Assembly: GCF_030272615.1 (NCBI RefSeq)
Contig: NC_081406.1
Coordinates: 244,771,218-244,835,217 of the forward strand
Direction: 5' to 3'
DNA: 64,000 nucleotides
From: Cryptomeria japonica
Lineage: Eukaryota > Streptophyta > Pinopsida > Cupressales > Cupressaceae
Position numbers and translations under genes: made by a program. Under the pieces are notes generated by a model, which saw only the letters and a program-made list of their open reading frames with translations, did no database searches and was not told the origin of the DNA. Positions 13,496-25,551 of this stretch are shown in pieces (within the stretch, counting starts at the first letter, position 1; every line of letters starts with the position of its first letter).

Positions 13496-13639
13496 GAGCA
13501 CTTGCAATATTTTTTTCCTTCATTAATTAAATCTACTTTAATTGATATTATATATATAAATGTATTTGAGCACTTGCAATATTTTTTTCCTTCATTAATT
13601 AAATCTACTTTAATTGATATTATATATATAAATGTATTT
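13496..13639. repeat. 72-bp tandem duplication
   Basis: Two adjacent 72-bp copies (13496-13567, 13568-13639) appear identical by eye. Each starts GAGCACTTGCAATA and contains TTAATTGATATTATATATAT. The lack of divergence suggests a recent replication slip, in contrast to the decayed surroundings. Confidence 0.8.
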
Positions 13640-13798
13640 TTTCATCTTTTTATAAAGCTTTAGAATATAAGAAAAGAATCAAATATATATTTAAATAATA
13701 CACATATTTGTCTATATATTTTTTTGAAAGAAACTACTAACTGATTGATAAAAAAAGGAAAGTAAAATATACACATTTATTTGATAAAGGTAAACAAA

Positions 13799-13822
13799 AC
13801 ACACACACACACACACACACAC
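13799..13822. repeat. (AC)12 microsatellite
   Basis: Twelve uninterrupted AC units. Confidence 0.9.
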
Positions 13823-14662
13823 ATTTCCTATCAAAATTTGAAATAAAGAAGAATTTTTTGTTGAGAAAGACGAGAAATGAAACTCTTATATTATTTAACT
13901 CATCCTCTTTCAGATTTAAACAAAATATCTATATTTTAAAATTATATTTATCCTCTAATTTTTCTCATAGAAAAAAAAATACAACATGCATGCAAATAAA
14001 ATTCCCCCCTTTTCCCAATTTTTTTGAAAGAAAACGTGAAGGTAAGCATCAAGAAAGAATGAAAGAATGAAACCTGGATCTACAAGATGAACGAAAGCCT
14101 TGTTGTTGAATCAAACTCCTGTTTCCCCAGCTATCTTCTTTCAATCCTCTTCGTGTGACCTATAAAGATCTTCTCCAAAAAACCTCTAAAATCCTATCTC
14201 CTACTATTCAATATGTTTACAAAATTTCTCCTGCAACTAACATAATTCGAAAACAAATTTCTTAAGAATTTAAAAACTAATTTATCTCATAACAATCATC
14301 TCCCTTTTTCCAAAATCTAATATTCATTATATTGAAGAAGAGAGTCATTTCCCACTTCAAAAATAAATTAATGACTTAGAGATTCTTTTCCCAAAATATT
14401 TCCATGAAAAACTATTACTGTCATATTCTATGCCATATTCCTTATGGCTTGTCATAATGGGGTTAACACTTGTCCATTGATTCCTTAAATTGAAATTTGA
14501 AATTTCTTTCCCTTGTTGTGCCATGTGTCTAAAGTTTTCTCATTTTTTCTACACCATGTGCTCAATTTATTTGTTGAGTAAATAAGTAATTTCCAAATAA
14601 ATTTGTGACCTCATCACCACTGTTTAATTCTTTTTATTTAAAAATTTCAACCTTATTTCTAT

Positions 14663-14686
14663 CTACTACTACTACTACTACTACTA
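14663..14686. repeat. (CTA)8 microsatellite
   Basis: Eight uninterrupted CTA units close to the right end of the LTR-like unit. Confidence 0.9.
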
Positions 14687-14728
14687 GCAAGTCTTATCAA
14701 GGTCTAAAAAGAGGGTTATGACATCTTT

Positions 14729-15900
14729 GACCATACGTGTATGAGAATGCTAACTCTGAGGCATGCTAATCCTCCATCTCATCCCTTGACCATTGACTCA
14801 AATTTGATGGTAGGACAAGAAAAATGATTTGAGCTAAACAAATTAAAGAGAATATTTATAGAGTTCTTAATTATGAAATTATAGGAACAAACTAGACAGA
14901 TCTAATGTGCCACAAATCTATATGAGATCTTAAGTTGAGGTTTGTGTCTTTTAGGCTCTTAGGTTTTGCAAGAGATCTCATCAAATTGATCTAGCCAATC
15001 TTATTTTGGGAGACTAAGTGGCATGGTAGAATTAGGCATGCATTATAACCTATATCCATGAAATTAGACACATTGTTTGCACTATGATTTTAACATGTCA
15101 TGGGGATCCTTTAAGAAAATTCTATTTCCACACATGAAAGCTCACAAATTAAAGTTGTCACTTTTATATAATTTATTTGGCACTAGGACATGTGTGAAAA
15201 CCACTTTAAGTTGTATGAAATAGAGAGGATTTTTAAGAGGAAATTTCTATGGGTCAAACTATATAAATAAATGAGGTATCTCTAAGTGCCACATTGTTCT
15301 CATTACATCTTGTTGAACTTAGTTTGTTACTTTTAGGCTCTAAGGTCTTTTAATATCTATCTCATTCAACCGTTGTACCTTGAAAGGTTTGGGACACCTT
15401 AGTGAAAAAATGAGCTTTAATGCCCCTAATCTTGAATTAGTATAAGAAAACAAATTGTGTTGAATTACTAGTTAATTTCAATGATATCACATATTCAATC
15501 TAATATATATGAATTTTCTCCAAATATATTGAATTAATATAAGATTGGATCGATGGCAAGTGTTTCATATGTATGGTCACATGGTACCTTGATTGAACTA
15601 ATCATACCAAAATAACAAGTCCTCGAATCTCCATTTGATCATGTATTTATGCACATCAAACTAATCTATTTTGAGACCTAGGTTGGTCATTTCTTGGTCT
15701 TCAAACCTTTCCATTTTTTATGGTCTCACATGCAATAAATTCAATTATTAGAACTAAAACAAAAACTAAATTGTGCATCATCAATAATAAAATTAGAATC
15801 ACATTAAGATTTAAATGGATTAAGATTTCTCCTTGCACTATCTTCCAAGTGTTAGGAAAATAGTCTAATCAAATGACACATTGTCCAAGTCAAAGTTAAT
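14729..15900. other. No recognisable feature
   Basis: AT-rich sequence with no convincing coding similarity, repeat or element boundary. Confidence 0.45.
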
Positions 15901-15902
15901 AT

Positions 15903-16334
<432 letters not shown>

Positions 16335-16655
16335 TGTTACAAGCTAGGGAAGTCGTTGCACCAAAAGATCAACTTGTCAATGCTTGATACAACCACTAGA
16401 CTTATAGAATCCACATGAGGCTGTTAAGCCATGTCGCGAATCCCCGTGAGAGACACTCAAAAATCCCCCTCCCAGCGTCACTCATCGTGGTCTACGTGAT
16501 TCGAACCTGTGACCAAGCTCTGATACCACTTGTTACAAGCTAGGGTTGTCGTTGCACCAAAAGATCGATTTGTCAATGCCCGATACAACCACTAGACTTA
16601 TAGAATCCATAGGAGGCTGTTAAACCATGTCGCGAATCCCCGCGAGGGACGCTGG
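16335..16655 (-). mobile_element. TRIM-like miniature LTR retrotransposon
   Basis: Two direct repeats of 125 bases (16335-16459 and 16531-16655) align without gaps and differ at about 14 sites. On the minus strand each ends AGCTTGTAACA. The right copy acts as 5' LTR. Two bases after it comes TGGTATCAGAGC, the standard primer binding site for initiator methionine tRNA (16528-16517). A polypurine run GGGAGGGGGA (16473-16464) lies a few bases before the left copy, which starts TGAGTG. The internal part is only 71 bases with no coding. This matches the TRIM plan (LTRs of 100-250 bases, PBS, PPT, no genes). The outer end of the right LTR has lost the TG. Both flanks are microsatellite, so a target-site duplication cannot be judged. 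Confidence 0.75.
16517..16528 (-). promoter_or_regulatory. Primer binding site (tRNA-iMet) of the TRIM-like unit
   Basis: TGGTATCAGAGC on the minus strand is complementary to the 3' end of plant initiator methionine tRNA, and lies two bases downstream of the 5' LTR. Confidence 0.75.
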
Positions 16656-16665
16656 CCCACTGTCA

Positions 16666-16747
16666 ACATACACACACACACACACATATATATACACACA
16701 CACACACATATATACATACATATGTATATACATACATACATATGTAT

Positions 16748-16791
<44 letters not shown>

Positions 16792-16813
16792 GTATATATA
16801 CCTATATATACAG

Positions 16814-16844
<31 letters not shown>

Positions 16845-17215
16845 AACATATATACATATACATACATAGATACACATATACATATATATGTGTATATATA
16901 CACATGTATATATGTGTATATATATGTATATATACATACACACACATATATGTATATATATATATATATATGTATACATATATATATGTATATATATACA
17001 TATATACATATATATATGTATATATATACATATACATACACATACATATATATACACATACACACACACATATACATACATACATACATACATACATACT
17101 AACATACATACATACATACATACATACATACACACACACACATACATACATATTTGTATATGTGTGTGTGTGTGAATATATATATATATATTCTCACACA
17201 CACACACACACACAT
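16666..17215. repeat. Compound microsatellite (CA, TA, CATA units)
   Basis: Some 550 bases of CA, TATG, TACA and CATA units flank the TRIM-like unit on the right. The last section (17161-17212) is close to a perfect palindrome: a TG run, an AT core and a CA run. Reading frames in this block are repeat artefacts. Confidence 0.95.
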
Positions 17216-17535
17216 TCTCTTAATTCTTCAAGTATGTATTAGATCAAATATAGATCCATGTTTCTTTAAATCTATTATATAGTGGCCACAATTGAAAATA
17301 TTGGTTTGCGTACTTGATAATTTTACTCACGTATGAAGTTCCCTTATTACTCTAAATGCATGACACGTTAAATTTTTAGATCCATTGTTACATACATGTG
17401 TTTCTATCTTATGTTAAATTGTTTTAAGTTATTTATTACATGCATTAAATGCATGTTATCACTTGGTTGTTATTTAAATCGCATGGTAAGATTCTAGATT
17501 AAAGCAAGAACCTTGAATTGCTCCTTTAGGTACCT

Positions 17536-17943
17536 ATGGAAGATGCACCAATATCACCTGAGGGGATTTTTTCACGTAGTAATATTAAAATTAATAAATT
17601 GAGAGTTACTCTACCTGACAATAGCACACTTACAAGGGCTTATAGGGAAACTTGCATGCCCATCTTATCTATCCTAGAGCATATTAGAGAGAAAATCCAT
17701 GCTACACGTGCTTATTCACTTGAGATAGTAGATGTTATTCATGCCCAAATGCGGAAATAAGTCTCTTTCAATGTTTCCCTTTCCTCAGTTCAACTTAGTG
17801 TGCATAAAGAAACTATCAAATCCCAATGTTTTCTATACTATGATGGTAAACCTAAGGTGAGGGCATATTAGGTTACTAGATGTGTGGACACCCTTATGGC
17901 CCATCCGATCTACCCTCATTTTCTTGTTGCACATGGTTGTTAT
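17536..17943 (+). pseudogene. Left half of an old ORF interrupted by the hAT unit
   Basis: An open stretch begins at an ATG at 17536 and runs to a stop at 17758-17760. Protein-like text then continues with single stops and shifts to the hAT insertion site. Near the site it reads HPIYPHFLVAHGCY, and after the 8-bp duplication it continues in frame at 45164 with PNNNQISLYFAYQ. I do not recognise the family. It may be a gag-like part of an older element. The continuity across 27 kb is independent support for the hAT boundaries. Confidence 0.4.
17936..17943. repeat. Left 8-bp target-site duplication of the hAT unit
   Basis: GTTGTTAT, identical to 45156-45163. Confidence 0.8.
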
Positions 17944-17974
17944 CAGAGATTACTTTAGTGGCGAATATTCGCCA
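17944..17974 (+). repeat. Left terminal inverted repeat and adjacent palindrome
   Basis: The terminal inverted repeat CAGAGATTACTTTAG (17944-17958) is followed directly by a perfect 16-bp palindrome TGGCGAATATTCGCCA (17959-17974). The palindrome is two opposed copies of the subterminal motif, a likely transposase contact site by analogy with other hAT elements. Confidence 0.7.
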
Positions 17975-18330
17975 ATGATGAATTTTTCACGTCAAAAATG
18001 GCGAATATTTTGTACTGACTGAGGGTGGCCATGTCGCTAGAACATTATCAATTTCCATCAAAGTCACGGCCCGATCGCCATATGTTTTATGCAATTAAAT
18101 GTTTCTATGCGATGATTTTGCCAATACAATATATGGTGGACACACGGTAAATTTAATTATTTTGCCTACACTCTTCGAGGTTGCCTTAATAGATGACCTT
18201 AATTCGCCTATAGGCATGTGAAGATTTGTTAGCTAGGGGGACCCAATTCGCCTGACATCTTGCCGATGCGTGTCTCCAATCACCCCAACTTTCGCCAACT
18301 ATATTGTATTCGCCTATTATTTGGACGACC
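17959..18330. promoter_or_regulatory. Left subterminal TTCGCC motif cluster
   Basis: TTCGCC or its complement GGCGAA occurs about seven times in roughly 370 bases, with further near copies (ATCGCC, TTCGCT). The motif is also clustered at the right end (44735-45110) and not elsewhere that I noticed. Clustered short motifs next to the ends are the usual binding sites of hAT transposases, so this role is inferred. Confidence 0.6.
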
Positions 18331-18436
18331 TATAATCACCTCGAAAATTACATAAGTTGTGTTATAGTTACGTGGGATTCGCTAAATATTTGTATACCAT
18401 ATAAAATTCCCGTGGAATTTGCCATATAAGGATTGG

Positions 18437-18444
18437 TATAAATA
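18437..18444 (+). promoter_or_regulatory. TATA-box-like site upstream of the hAT transposase
   Basis: TATAAATA lies about 240 bases before the transposase ATG at 18682. The position is plausible for a core promoter with a leader of roughly 200 bases. Confidence 0.4.
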
Positions 18445-18681
18445 CATGCAAAGATCAGATTTATCTCAACATAATCTGGTGGGTTATAGGCTTTGAATTC
18501 TGATCAATAGCAAAGTTTCAGACTAAGGAAAATCATTGTTGTTGACTGCATTGGTGATTGCTAGTGACCTAAAGCCTAAAGGTTAGCGGTCATATTTTTG
18601 AAGTGGTATATTATAAATTATAGTCTATTATTGCTTCTTCAACAAATTGATATTTTTTTGGCAGCCTTAATTTCGTTGGAG

Positions 18682-21390
18682 ATGTCGAACAGGAAGAGGG
18701 CTAGGAAACCTGAATGTGGGGAAGGCCAGGAGAGGTCAACAAAAAGTAGAACGTTGTCTTCGTACTTTGGCATTGGAAAATATTATGGTGAAAATCAGGA
18801 AGGTACATAATCACAAGTACAAGTACAAAATTCACCACCTACACTGCATGTTGAAGACGACGGCGAACCTGATATCTCAGATCAGGATGATCTTGAAGAA
18901 GATTATCTGGTAGATACCCAAGTTAGCCGGAATGATATAATCGGCTTGGGTGATAATGCCATTGATGATAATGCACGGAAGGGGAAAAGAAAAGCCATAT
19001 CAAAAAAGGGTGAACCACAATAAAAAAAGGATCGGGAGTGGGATATGTTAGTGAGGAATTTTCAAATTAATTGGGCATCAAAGTATCCATTCATTGAGCC
19101 AGTAGAGAATCCAATTGAAGGCGAGCCTCCAATAGAATGCAGGTGTAAGATTTGCACTTCGAAACATAACAAGAAAATTAGGTTGCAGCTAACATTTGAC
19201 ACCATAGAAAAGCATATGGGTAAAGTTTATGAAAAACAAATGATAGATGGGGTTGAAAAATCAGTGATAAGATGGAAAACAAAGGAAGAATGTAAGCATG
19301 TGAGGAATGCCGAAGAGTATTATTTTCATGAGAACTTGCAAATGAAGCCTGCTGAAGTTAAAGGTTCTATTGAAGTTGTTTTTGGAAAAGCAATGCAAAT
19401 AGAACAACTGGGAAAAGTTGTTCAGTTAAGCATTGTTTTTCATATTTTGAGCAGAGGGCGTGCTATGACAAATTTCCCATCAATTAGTGGTTTATTACAG
19501 TTTTTGAAAGTTCCTAACTATCCTAATAGACACTGGTCAATAAACAGTGGATGGGAATGGGCAAGTTGTCTTGCTGAGGTTGAAAAAGAAGATGCACATG
19601 AAAAAATAAGAGAGTCAAACTTCATTGCATTTTCTTTAGACAAAGTTACGGAAGTAGACAATACTTCATGGGTATGCATGCATGTTTATACTATAGAGAA
19701 TCATACCTGCCAACCTCATCTACTATCCATTGCTAAAATGAAGGAGAGTGCGACAACAAAAAAATTATTTCAACTAGTAAAGAGAAGTTTAATTGAATAT
19801 GGAGGTATGGATGACATGACGGTAGCCAAAAAATTGGTTTGTGTTGGAGTAGATGGAGCTTCAATAATGAAAGGTCACATGAACGGTCTTTGTATAAATA
19901 TTGAAACTTCATTTGCACCGTACATTACTGCAATTCACTGCATGGCTCACAGAATGAATCTATCTTTTGGAATTGTGAGCAAGTTTGCTTCGGTTAAAAA
20001 ATTAAATTTTAATCAGAGAGCTCTACTCACACTTTTGTCGAAGTCCCAAGCGATTTATGGAATTTCAACACTTTGTTGATGGATTAACTAATGGGAACAA
20101 GCTTTTCAAGGATAATGATACTAGATGGATCTCTTTGGATGGTCTAGCGCATCGAGTGTTTTCAGAATATCCATCCTTGATTGGACTATTTCACACAACT
20201 CGCGACGAATCAGATCAACCAAAATTTCCTGAACTTCTTGGCAGGTTAAGTAATTTAGAGACACTCTTAACTTTAGCAGCTCTTCTTCCCATGCTAGAGG
20301 AAATGAGGAATATTATGAAGGCTTCCCAAAAAAGAGCTCTGTATATTGTAGAATATGCTACACTGCGTAAGATGACATGCATGAGCCTCGACAATCTCTA
20401 TCGAAATCAACCAACACTATCTGATGAAAAATTTGTTAAGTGGCGGACACTCATAGATTTGAACAATCCTGATAACTTTTTACAAATCGGTGCAGACGGG
20501 GAGGTATGTGCCAATGTACCGGGAGTTGAGATACCAATGCACTTCTATGCCATGGTCAACCCCGAGGAATTAGGAAAGCGCCCCAGGAAGCAAAAAGCAA
20601 GAGTTACAAGGGAAGATTATGACAAGATTGTTGAGACTGTAACTACTTCTGTGAAGAAAATTGCATATGATCTTTCCTCACAAATTAGAAGTAGATTCCC
20701 TCTGGACAACCTACTCGAAGCCATGTCTATTGTGTTTCTCATTATTGGAGCTTCAATAATGCAGCCGATTTTCAAAGTAAGCTACTGACTTTGATAAAAC
20801 AATTCTGCATATCCAGAGAATTGAATGGAGTAACTATAAATGGAATATTAGACGAAAATCATCTTCGAGAGAAATCATCTTGTTTTGCATACACTATGAA
20901 AGAACAATATGCCAAAATGGAGAACCCCAGCGAAGAGGGATCAGTAACAAGGCTTTGGAAATCTATAGCCGAGAACTCAATGTTGCATGATTCAATTCCA
21001 GAATATGTGAAGCTTGTTGATTTATGTCTTACCATGATATTGGGTTATGTGGAAGATGAGAGAGTTTTTAGTGCTTTGGGGTTCCTAAAATCAAAGCTAA
21101 GAAACAAACTAGACAAAAATTTAGAAAATTGCTTGAGGCTCTATACATCTAGGTATGATGTCCACACTTTTCCTTATGATAGGGCACTGCAAATCTAGAG
21201 GTCCAAATGTGAAAGAAGAGGTTTGGGAAACACTTCAAACCAAAGTGCTAGTGGGACTATTGACTCATGTACTAGACCTATAGGTAGCATTGAGATGCAG
21301 TTCAACAAAAGTATGCAGACTCAGAGTGAAGAAACCACAGACAAGAATCAAGAAAGCACTGAATTTGATGAGGATGAATGGCAACTGTAA
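18682..21390 (+). pseudogene. hAT transposase, decayed (plant DUF4371/hAT-C type)
   Basis: From ATG 18682 one frame runs to about 20015, broken only by TAA at 18808 and 19021. Both sit where CAA (Gln) would fit, typical of C-to-T decay. A short basic N-terminus and an acidic linker precede a CKIC zinc-finger-like pair (about residue 152). The RNase H-like catalytic part includes SLDKVTEVDNTSWVCMHVY, then VCVGVDGASIMKGHMNG and HCMAHRMNL. A frameshift near 20016 leads into SPKRFMEFQ and NDTRWISL, and another lies near 20750. The C-terminal dimerisation segment is clear: VEDERVFSALGFLKSKLRNKLDKNLE (21040-21117). A stop at 21196 truncates a Ser/Gln-rich tail. The family cuts and pastes DNA with 8-bp duplications, which agrees with the element ends. 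This copy cannot be functional as read. Confidence 0.85.
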
Positions 21391-21399
21391 GAGATTGGT

Positions 21400-22490
21400 A
21401 TTTATTAATCTTATTACTGTATCTCATCATTCATATTACAAAAGCATATTACTTTTTGCAATTAGAATTTAATATTGATTTGTAATTGTATTTTTCAACT
21501 TTCTATTTCCAGATTTAAAATAGCATAATAAAAAAAACCATAATGTGTTTATTGATACAAAGATGTTTATTGTTTATTTATACATGTTTGAGTCTCAAAT
21601 CTGTGTGATACATTTCAGAACCATATGACACAATTCATTCAATAGTAATACACATGTCGAGAACTTAGATTTTCATTAATTCTTTCAAAATATAAGCCAT
21701 ATGATACAATTCATTCAATAGTAATACACCAATCTGTGTGATTCTCCATGCCAATTGCAAAAGTGAATACAAAGTTTCACAACCCTTTGAAAATGACCCT
21801 GAATTCCCTTTTATAGAAACAAGGGAGCAACAACAGCTTCAGGTTGAATTGCAAGTTTGCAACATGTGAAGACTGAACATCAAAATCACAAACTCAACAC
21901 AAATTTATATGGCCATCACAGGCCGTATTAGCAATTTAACATCTGCTACATGTTTGATGTCTCCTGTTCAAAAAATAGAGTTCAAAATTAAATATTAATT
22001 CATGCCATGACAAATTAAACATAGATAATAGCAGTGCCTAAAACCTACTAATCAGAAATAGAGAAACTTATAAATGTTAAAGCAAGGGAGAATTTGAGAA
22101 TACAAATTTACTGGCTGAAGTTTTGCATTGTGCATCAAAGATTCATAGGCTGGATTAGCAAAATAGCAATAGTGAGTGTTGTTTTTTTCCTATTCATAAA
22201 ATAGATTCATAGGCTAGATTAGCAAAATAGAAATAGTGAGTGCATCATAGATTCATAGGGTGGATTATCAAAATAGCAAACAGAAAAAACATAAAACTTT
22301 GAAATTAAGAATAAAAGAAGAAAATTGTGCAATACATACTATGATTCTTAAGAATTATGTGCCAGTTTTTGTAGGGTGTTCCACTCTTCGTCTGATGGAA
22401 GGTCAATATTTTGTAAACTATGTAAAGTCAACTCCAACTTCATCAACATTCCATATTTAGAAGATTTACTTGACATCACTGTTTCATCCA
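21400..22490. other. Non-coding stretch between convergent genes
   Basis: AT-rich, lying between the 3' ends of the transposase (plus) and the coiled-coil gene (minus). A phrase close to GATTCATAGGCTGGATTAGC with AAAATAGCAATAGTGAGTG occurs three times (about 22138, 22203 and 22250). No gene was recognised. Confidence 0.5.
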
Positions 22491-22494
22491 ATAC

Positions 22495-25140
22495 CTAATT
22501 TAGAGTTGTAAATGGTTGGATGAATTCCATAAAGCTTTTAGGAGTTTTGTCCTTTGGAAGCAAGTCTAAATCAGACTTCATTTTTATCTCCATGCTTTTT
22601 TTGTAAGCTTCTTCTCCAATGAATTTATTTGATGTGTCAACAGGCTTAGGCAAACCAAGTTTAATCAAATTATTTTTCTTTTCTTGCCACTTCAAAATTT
22701 TTTTTCCACAACTTTCCATAACTTCTGTTGTTTCCCTTAGCTTCTCGCATTTTTGAATAATAGATGATGTCTTTACTATGACATCAAAGTGGCTCTTAAT
22801 TCCCTTGGATGCCAAGTAGCTGTCACTCGAACTGTAGACTACTTTCAGAATCTTTTTTGCCATTTCCTCTTTTGAATAAACATGTGTGCTCTTCTCATAG
22901 TGCCCTTTGATTTTTATAAAAAATAGTCTCATACTTTCAGTCAATTGAAACCATTCACACAACTTCTCACTCCTTTGCATTATTTGCCGCCAAATGTTTT
23001 CTTGTATATACTTTGTTGTATTTTTCATATTATCTTTCAATCTATCCTCCAAAGTTTTTATTTTATCATTTGCATTGTGTAGGTCTTCTTTCATTTGTGC
23101 ACATTTTTTTTTTCTTCCTCTACTTCCTCTTGCAAATGTTTTTCTTTTTCCTTCCCATGATCCAATAGATCCTGTAATTTTTTCATTTCGACGGCAGCAG
23201 ACTCATAACTTTTGTATAATTTTTGAAAACTGGCTTTTTCCTCAACAATTTTTTTACTGCTTTTAGCCAGTTTTTCTGCCAGGTCCTTCAATTCTGCATC
23301 CTTCTTCTCCTGCTCTGCAATTTCTATTGTAGAGCCCGAATTTTTTATCCTTTTCTGTAAATCATTGCACTTGCTATCTGCTACTTTCCTCCTTGATTTT
23401 TTCATTTTCCAGGTCTGCCTGTAACTTTTCTATATTTGTTTCTCTCTCCACCTTTAGCAGTGAAGTGTAGACCACTTCGTTAGTCCTTTTTGACACATTA
23501 ATTTTGTCCACATTATGTACTTTGGAAAAATCCATTTGGAGGGTGCTAACTTGAAATTGAGAGTGATCTATCTGACTGTGTGGTGGATTTTTATCTTTAG
23601 ATGGGGCGGGGGCCAGGGGCATAACAACCATGAACTCCATCATATCTTTCTGTGGGTCATATGTTGGAAATACCCTATTCCTTGCAGTCTGTTTGTTTAC
23701 AACTTCAGACACAGAAACCCTACGAAATGCTTTCTTTTTTTCTTTATTTGCTTTTGTTGTGTGTTCATATTTTTCATAGTAATCACGAAATTGAAAATCT
23801 GGGCTTGCTGAAGCAATTGAATGTTTGAAAGGTGACATAGGAATACCATAGGCTCTAGTTCCACTTATCCTTGTGGTTTTAACTAATGTTTGACCAGGAT
23901 TACCAACAACAGTTCCTGATGCTGTCCCACTCCCACTGACACTTTCATGTGTAGTTTTCATAGTCTTTTGAGGTGTGTGATCTGAAGCTGCAAATGATTG
24001 ATTTGTAGTGTCAATGGCACTTGATATAGGATTCTCAATAGTATGAGATTGAGTATCTACCTTTAGTGGCCTCTTGCGAGAGATATTTTGTTGTTGCCCT
24101 TGTCCAACACCAAGACAACTAGTATCAGTAGTAGTACCCATGCCAACCCCACCAATCATAGCGGCACTTGACTGAACAATAATAGGAATACTATCCCCAG
24201 TTTCCCCACCAGTGGTAGTTGCACTTGATTCACCACTAATGGGAATACCATGATGTGGTGGTGGTTGTGGATTTGAATCTGAAACAAATGTAGGTGGACC
24301 CTGAGGGTAATGAGTAGTACCTATCCATGATGAATATGAAGAATCAAGTCCAATGACTGGTTTATAAGGACCTTTTGATTTTGACTGTGATGGAAGTTGT
24401 ACTTGAAGTGGATGCCAAATGCCCTCTCCTCTGGCACCTAGACGTCCACCTTCAAAACCCATTTTTTCCACAAGGTTTGCCCATTTGCTATATTTTTCTT
24501 TCATGGACTCATTGACTCCACCTAATATTTTTGGGACTGTAGTAGTTGCTGGAGGGCGCTCAACGACAACCTCATGCTCATCATCATCTTTAGTCCTGCC
24601 ATGCTCCATATCCCACAATTTTCTAAACTCTGCATCCTCGTTGATGCTCTCAAATTCTGCACTTGTCTTTGGTTCACCGAGATTCCTCCTCATAGTCCAA
24701 AAATCATTTATTTTGGTTTGAGTGAAATAATTCTCTTTACATTCGTGCAAAATTGATTTGGGAATAGATTTGTTAGATGGATTAGCAGAGTTTAGGTAGA
24801 AATTGTAGGACCTCCTATTTTGGATGCTCTAGCCCTCCTCTATTTTCCTCTCTGTGTGCATTTGCAATGCCATAATTTGTGATGAAATTTCTTCTATTGA
24901 AATGTTATTGTCAACTGCAATTTTCTCCTTTTTTTTAATCTGTTGCCCCCATATTTGGCCTACCTAAAATTTGAACTTCAAATCACTCTCAATGTCGAGT
25001 AAAGGTCCAATGGGTGTTATGTGTAAATAGTGAACACGCAATCCAAGGTCATTGTTAGCCAACATACGAAAAATGGAAGAATTTTGAAAATTATCACAAA
25101 TTGAGGGAAATCGCTTGACACTCAAGATCTAAACGTCATT
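22495..25140 (-). pseudogene. C-terminal part of a hAT passenger gene: G-patch-like motif and coiled coil
   Basis: Reading down from about 25140, the frame holds after an AG that could be a splice acceptor, with stops at about 24970 and 24830. From 24750 a 458-residue open stretch contains NLVEKMGFEGGRLGARGEGI (about residues 91-110), which resembles the glycine spacing of a G-patch, an RNA-helicase-binding motif. A Gly/Ser/Thr/Pro-rich low-complexity middle follows, then a Lys/Glu-rich coiled coil that continues across two slips in A/T homopolymers (about 23400 and 23095) to the stop near 22495. Total visible length is about 870 codons. The gene is convergent with the transposase. I think it is the 3' part of the gene whose 5' part lies at 28791-30331, but the splice is not proven. 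The function is unknown. Confidence 0.5.
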
Positions 25141-25551
25141 TTATATCGTGTGGCCAACTTTCACCTTAACCTAGTTCATACTTTGTCATATTTTAAACTT
25201 TCAATTTTTGGTGTTTGTTGCCCCAAAATGATTAAAATATCTCATTTAAGGTTTCATCATGAGGCATAAATAATTGTGTGGATCTATTTCCCTACTGTTG
25301 ACACGTGTTTCAAATTTCAGGACCTAACTCCTTACCGTTTGAAAGTTATGCCATTTTTCTCCAGCCAAAGCAATATATTTAAAATATTTAAATTGTTTCT
25401 CAAATAATAATTTAATATTTTAAATTATTTTAATATGTCTGGTCGTTTGTGCTTGACAAAAAAGTTGTTCAAAAGCGCCAGTTACTCTTCCTTGTTTCCT
25501 TTCAGTGGCCAATGGATTCCAAGATGTACTTGATTGATCGTTGAAGCAAAA

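Larger units (their letters stand above)
10664..14723. mobile_element. TG...CA unit with 5-bp flanking repeat (candidate long solo LTR)
   Basis: The unit begins TGTAGTGACCC and ends GGGTTATGACA, the TG...CA pattern of plant LTRs. It is flanked by TCTTT on both sides (10659-10663 and 14724-14728), the 5-bp duplication made by LTR integrases. No second copy of the starting sequence and no gag-pol coding was seen inside, so it fits a solo LTR of about 4.06 kb, possibly of a gypsy element read on the minus strand. It contains a SINE-like insertion and small tandem duplications. TCTTT is low in complexity, so chance is not excluded. Confidence 0.4.

Noticed and set aside
16490-16530. tRNA gene suggested by a TTCGAACC stretch and CTCTGATACCA
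   Set aside because: Only the last part resembles a tRNA. The anticodon and D arms are missing, and the segment is better explained as the primer site of the miniature LTR element.
16335-16655. Cassandra-type TRIM (5S rRNA-derived LTR)
   Set aside because: I see no 5S rRNA promoter-like sequence in the LTRs. Only the general TRIM plan fits.
23515-24756. Plus-strand frames opposite the coiled-coil gene
   Set aside because: They are shadows of the minus-strand gene, without domains or a consistent start.
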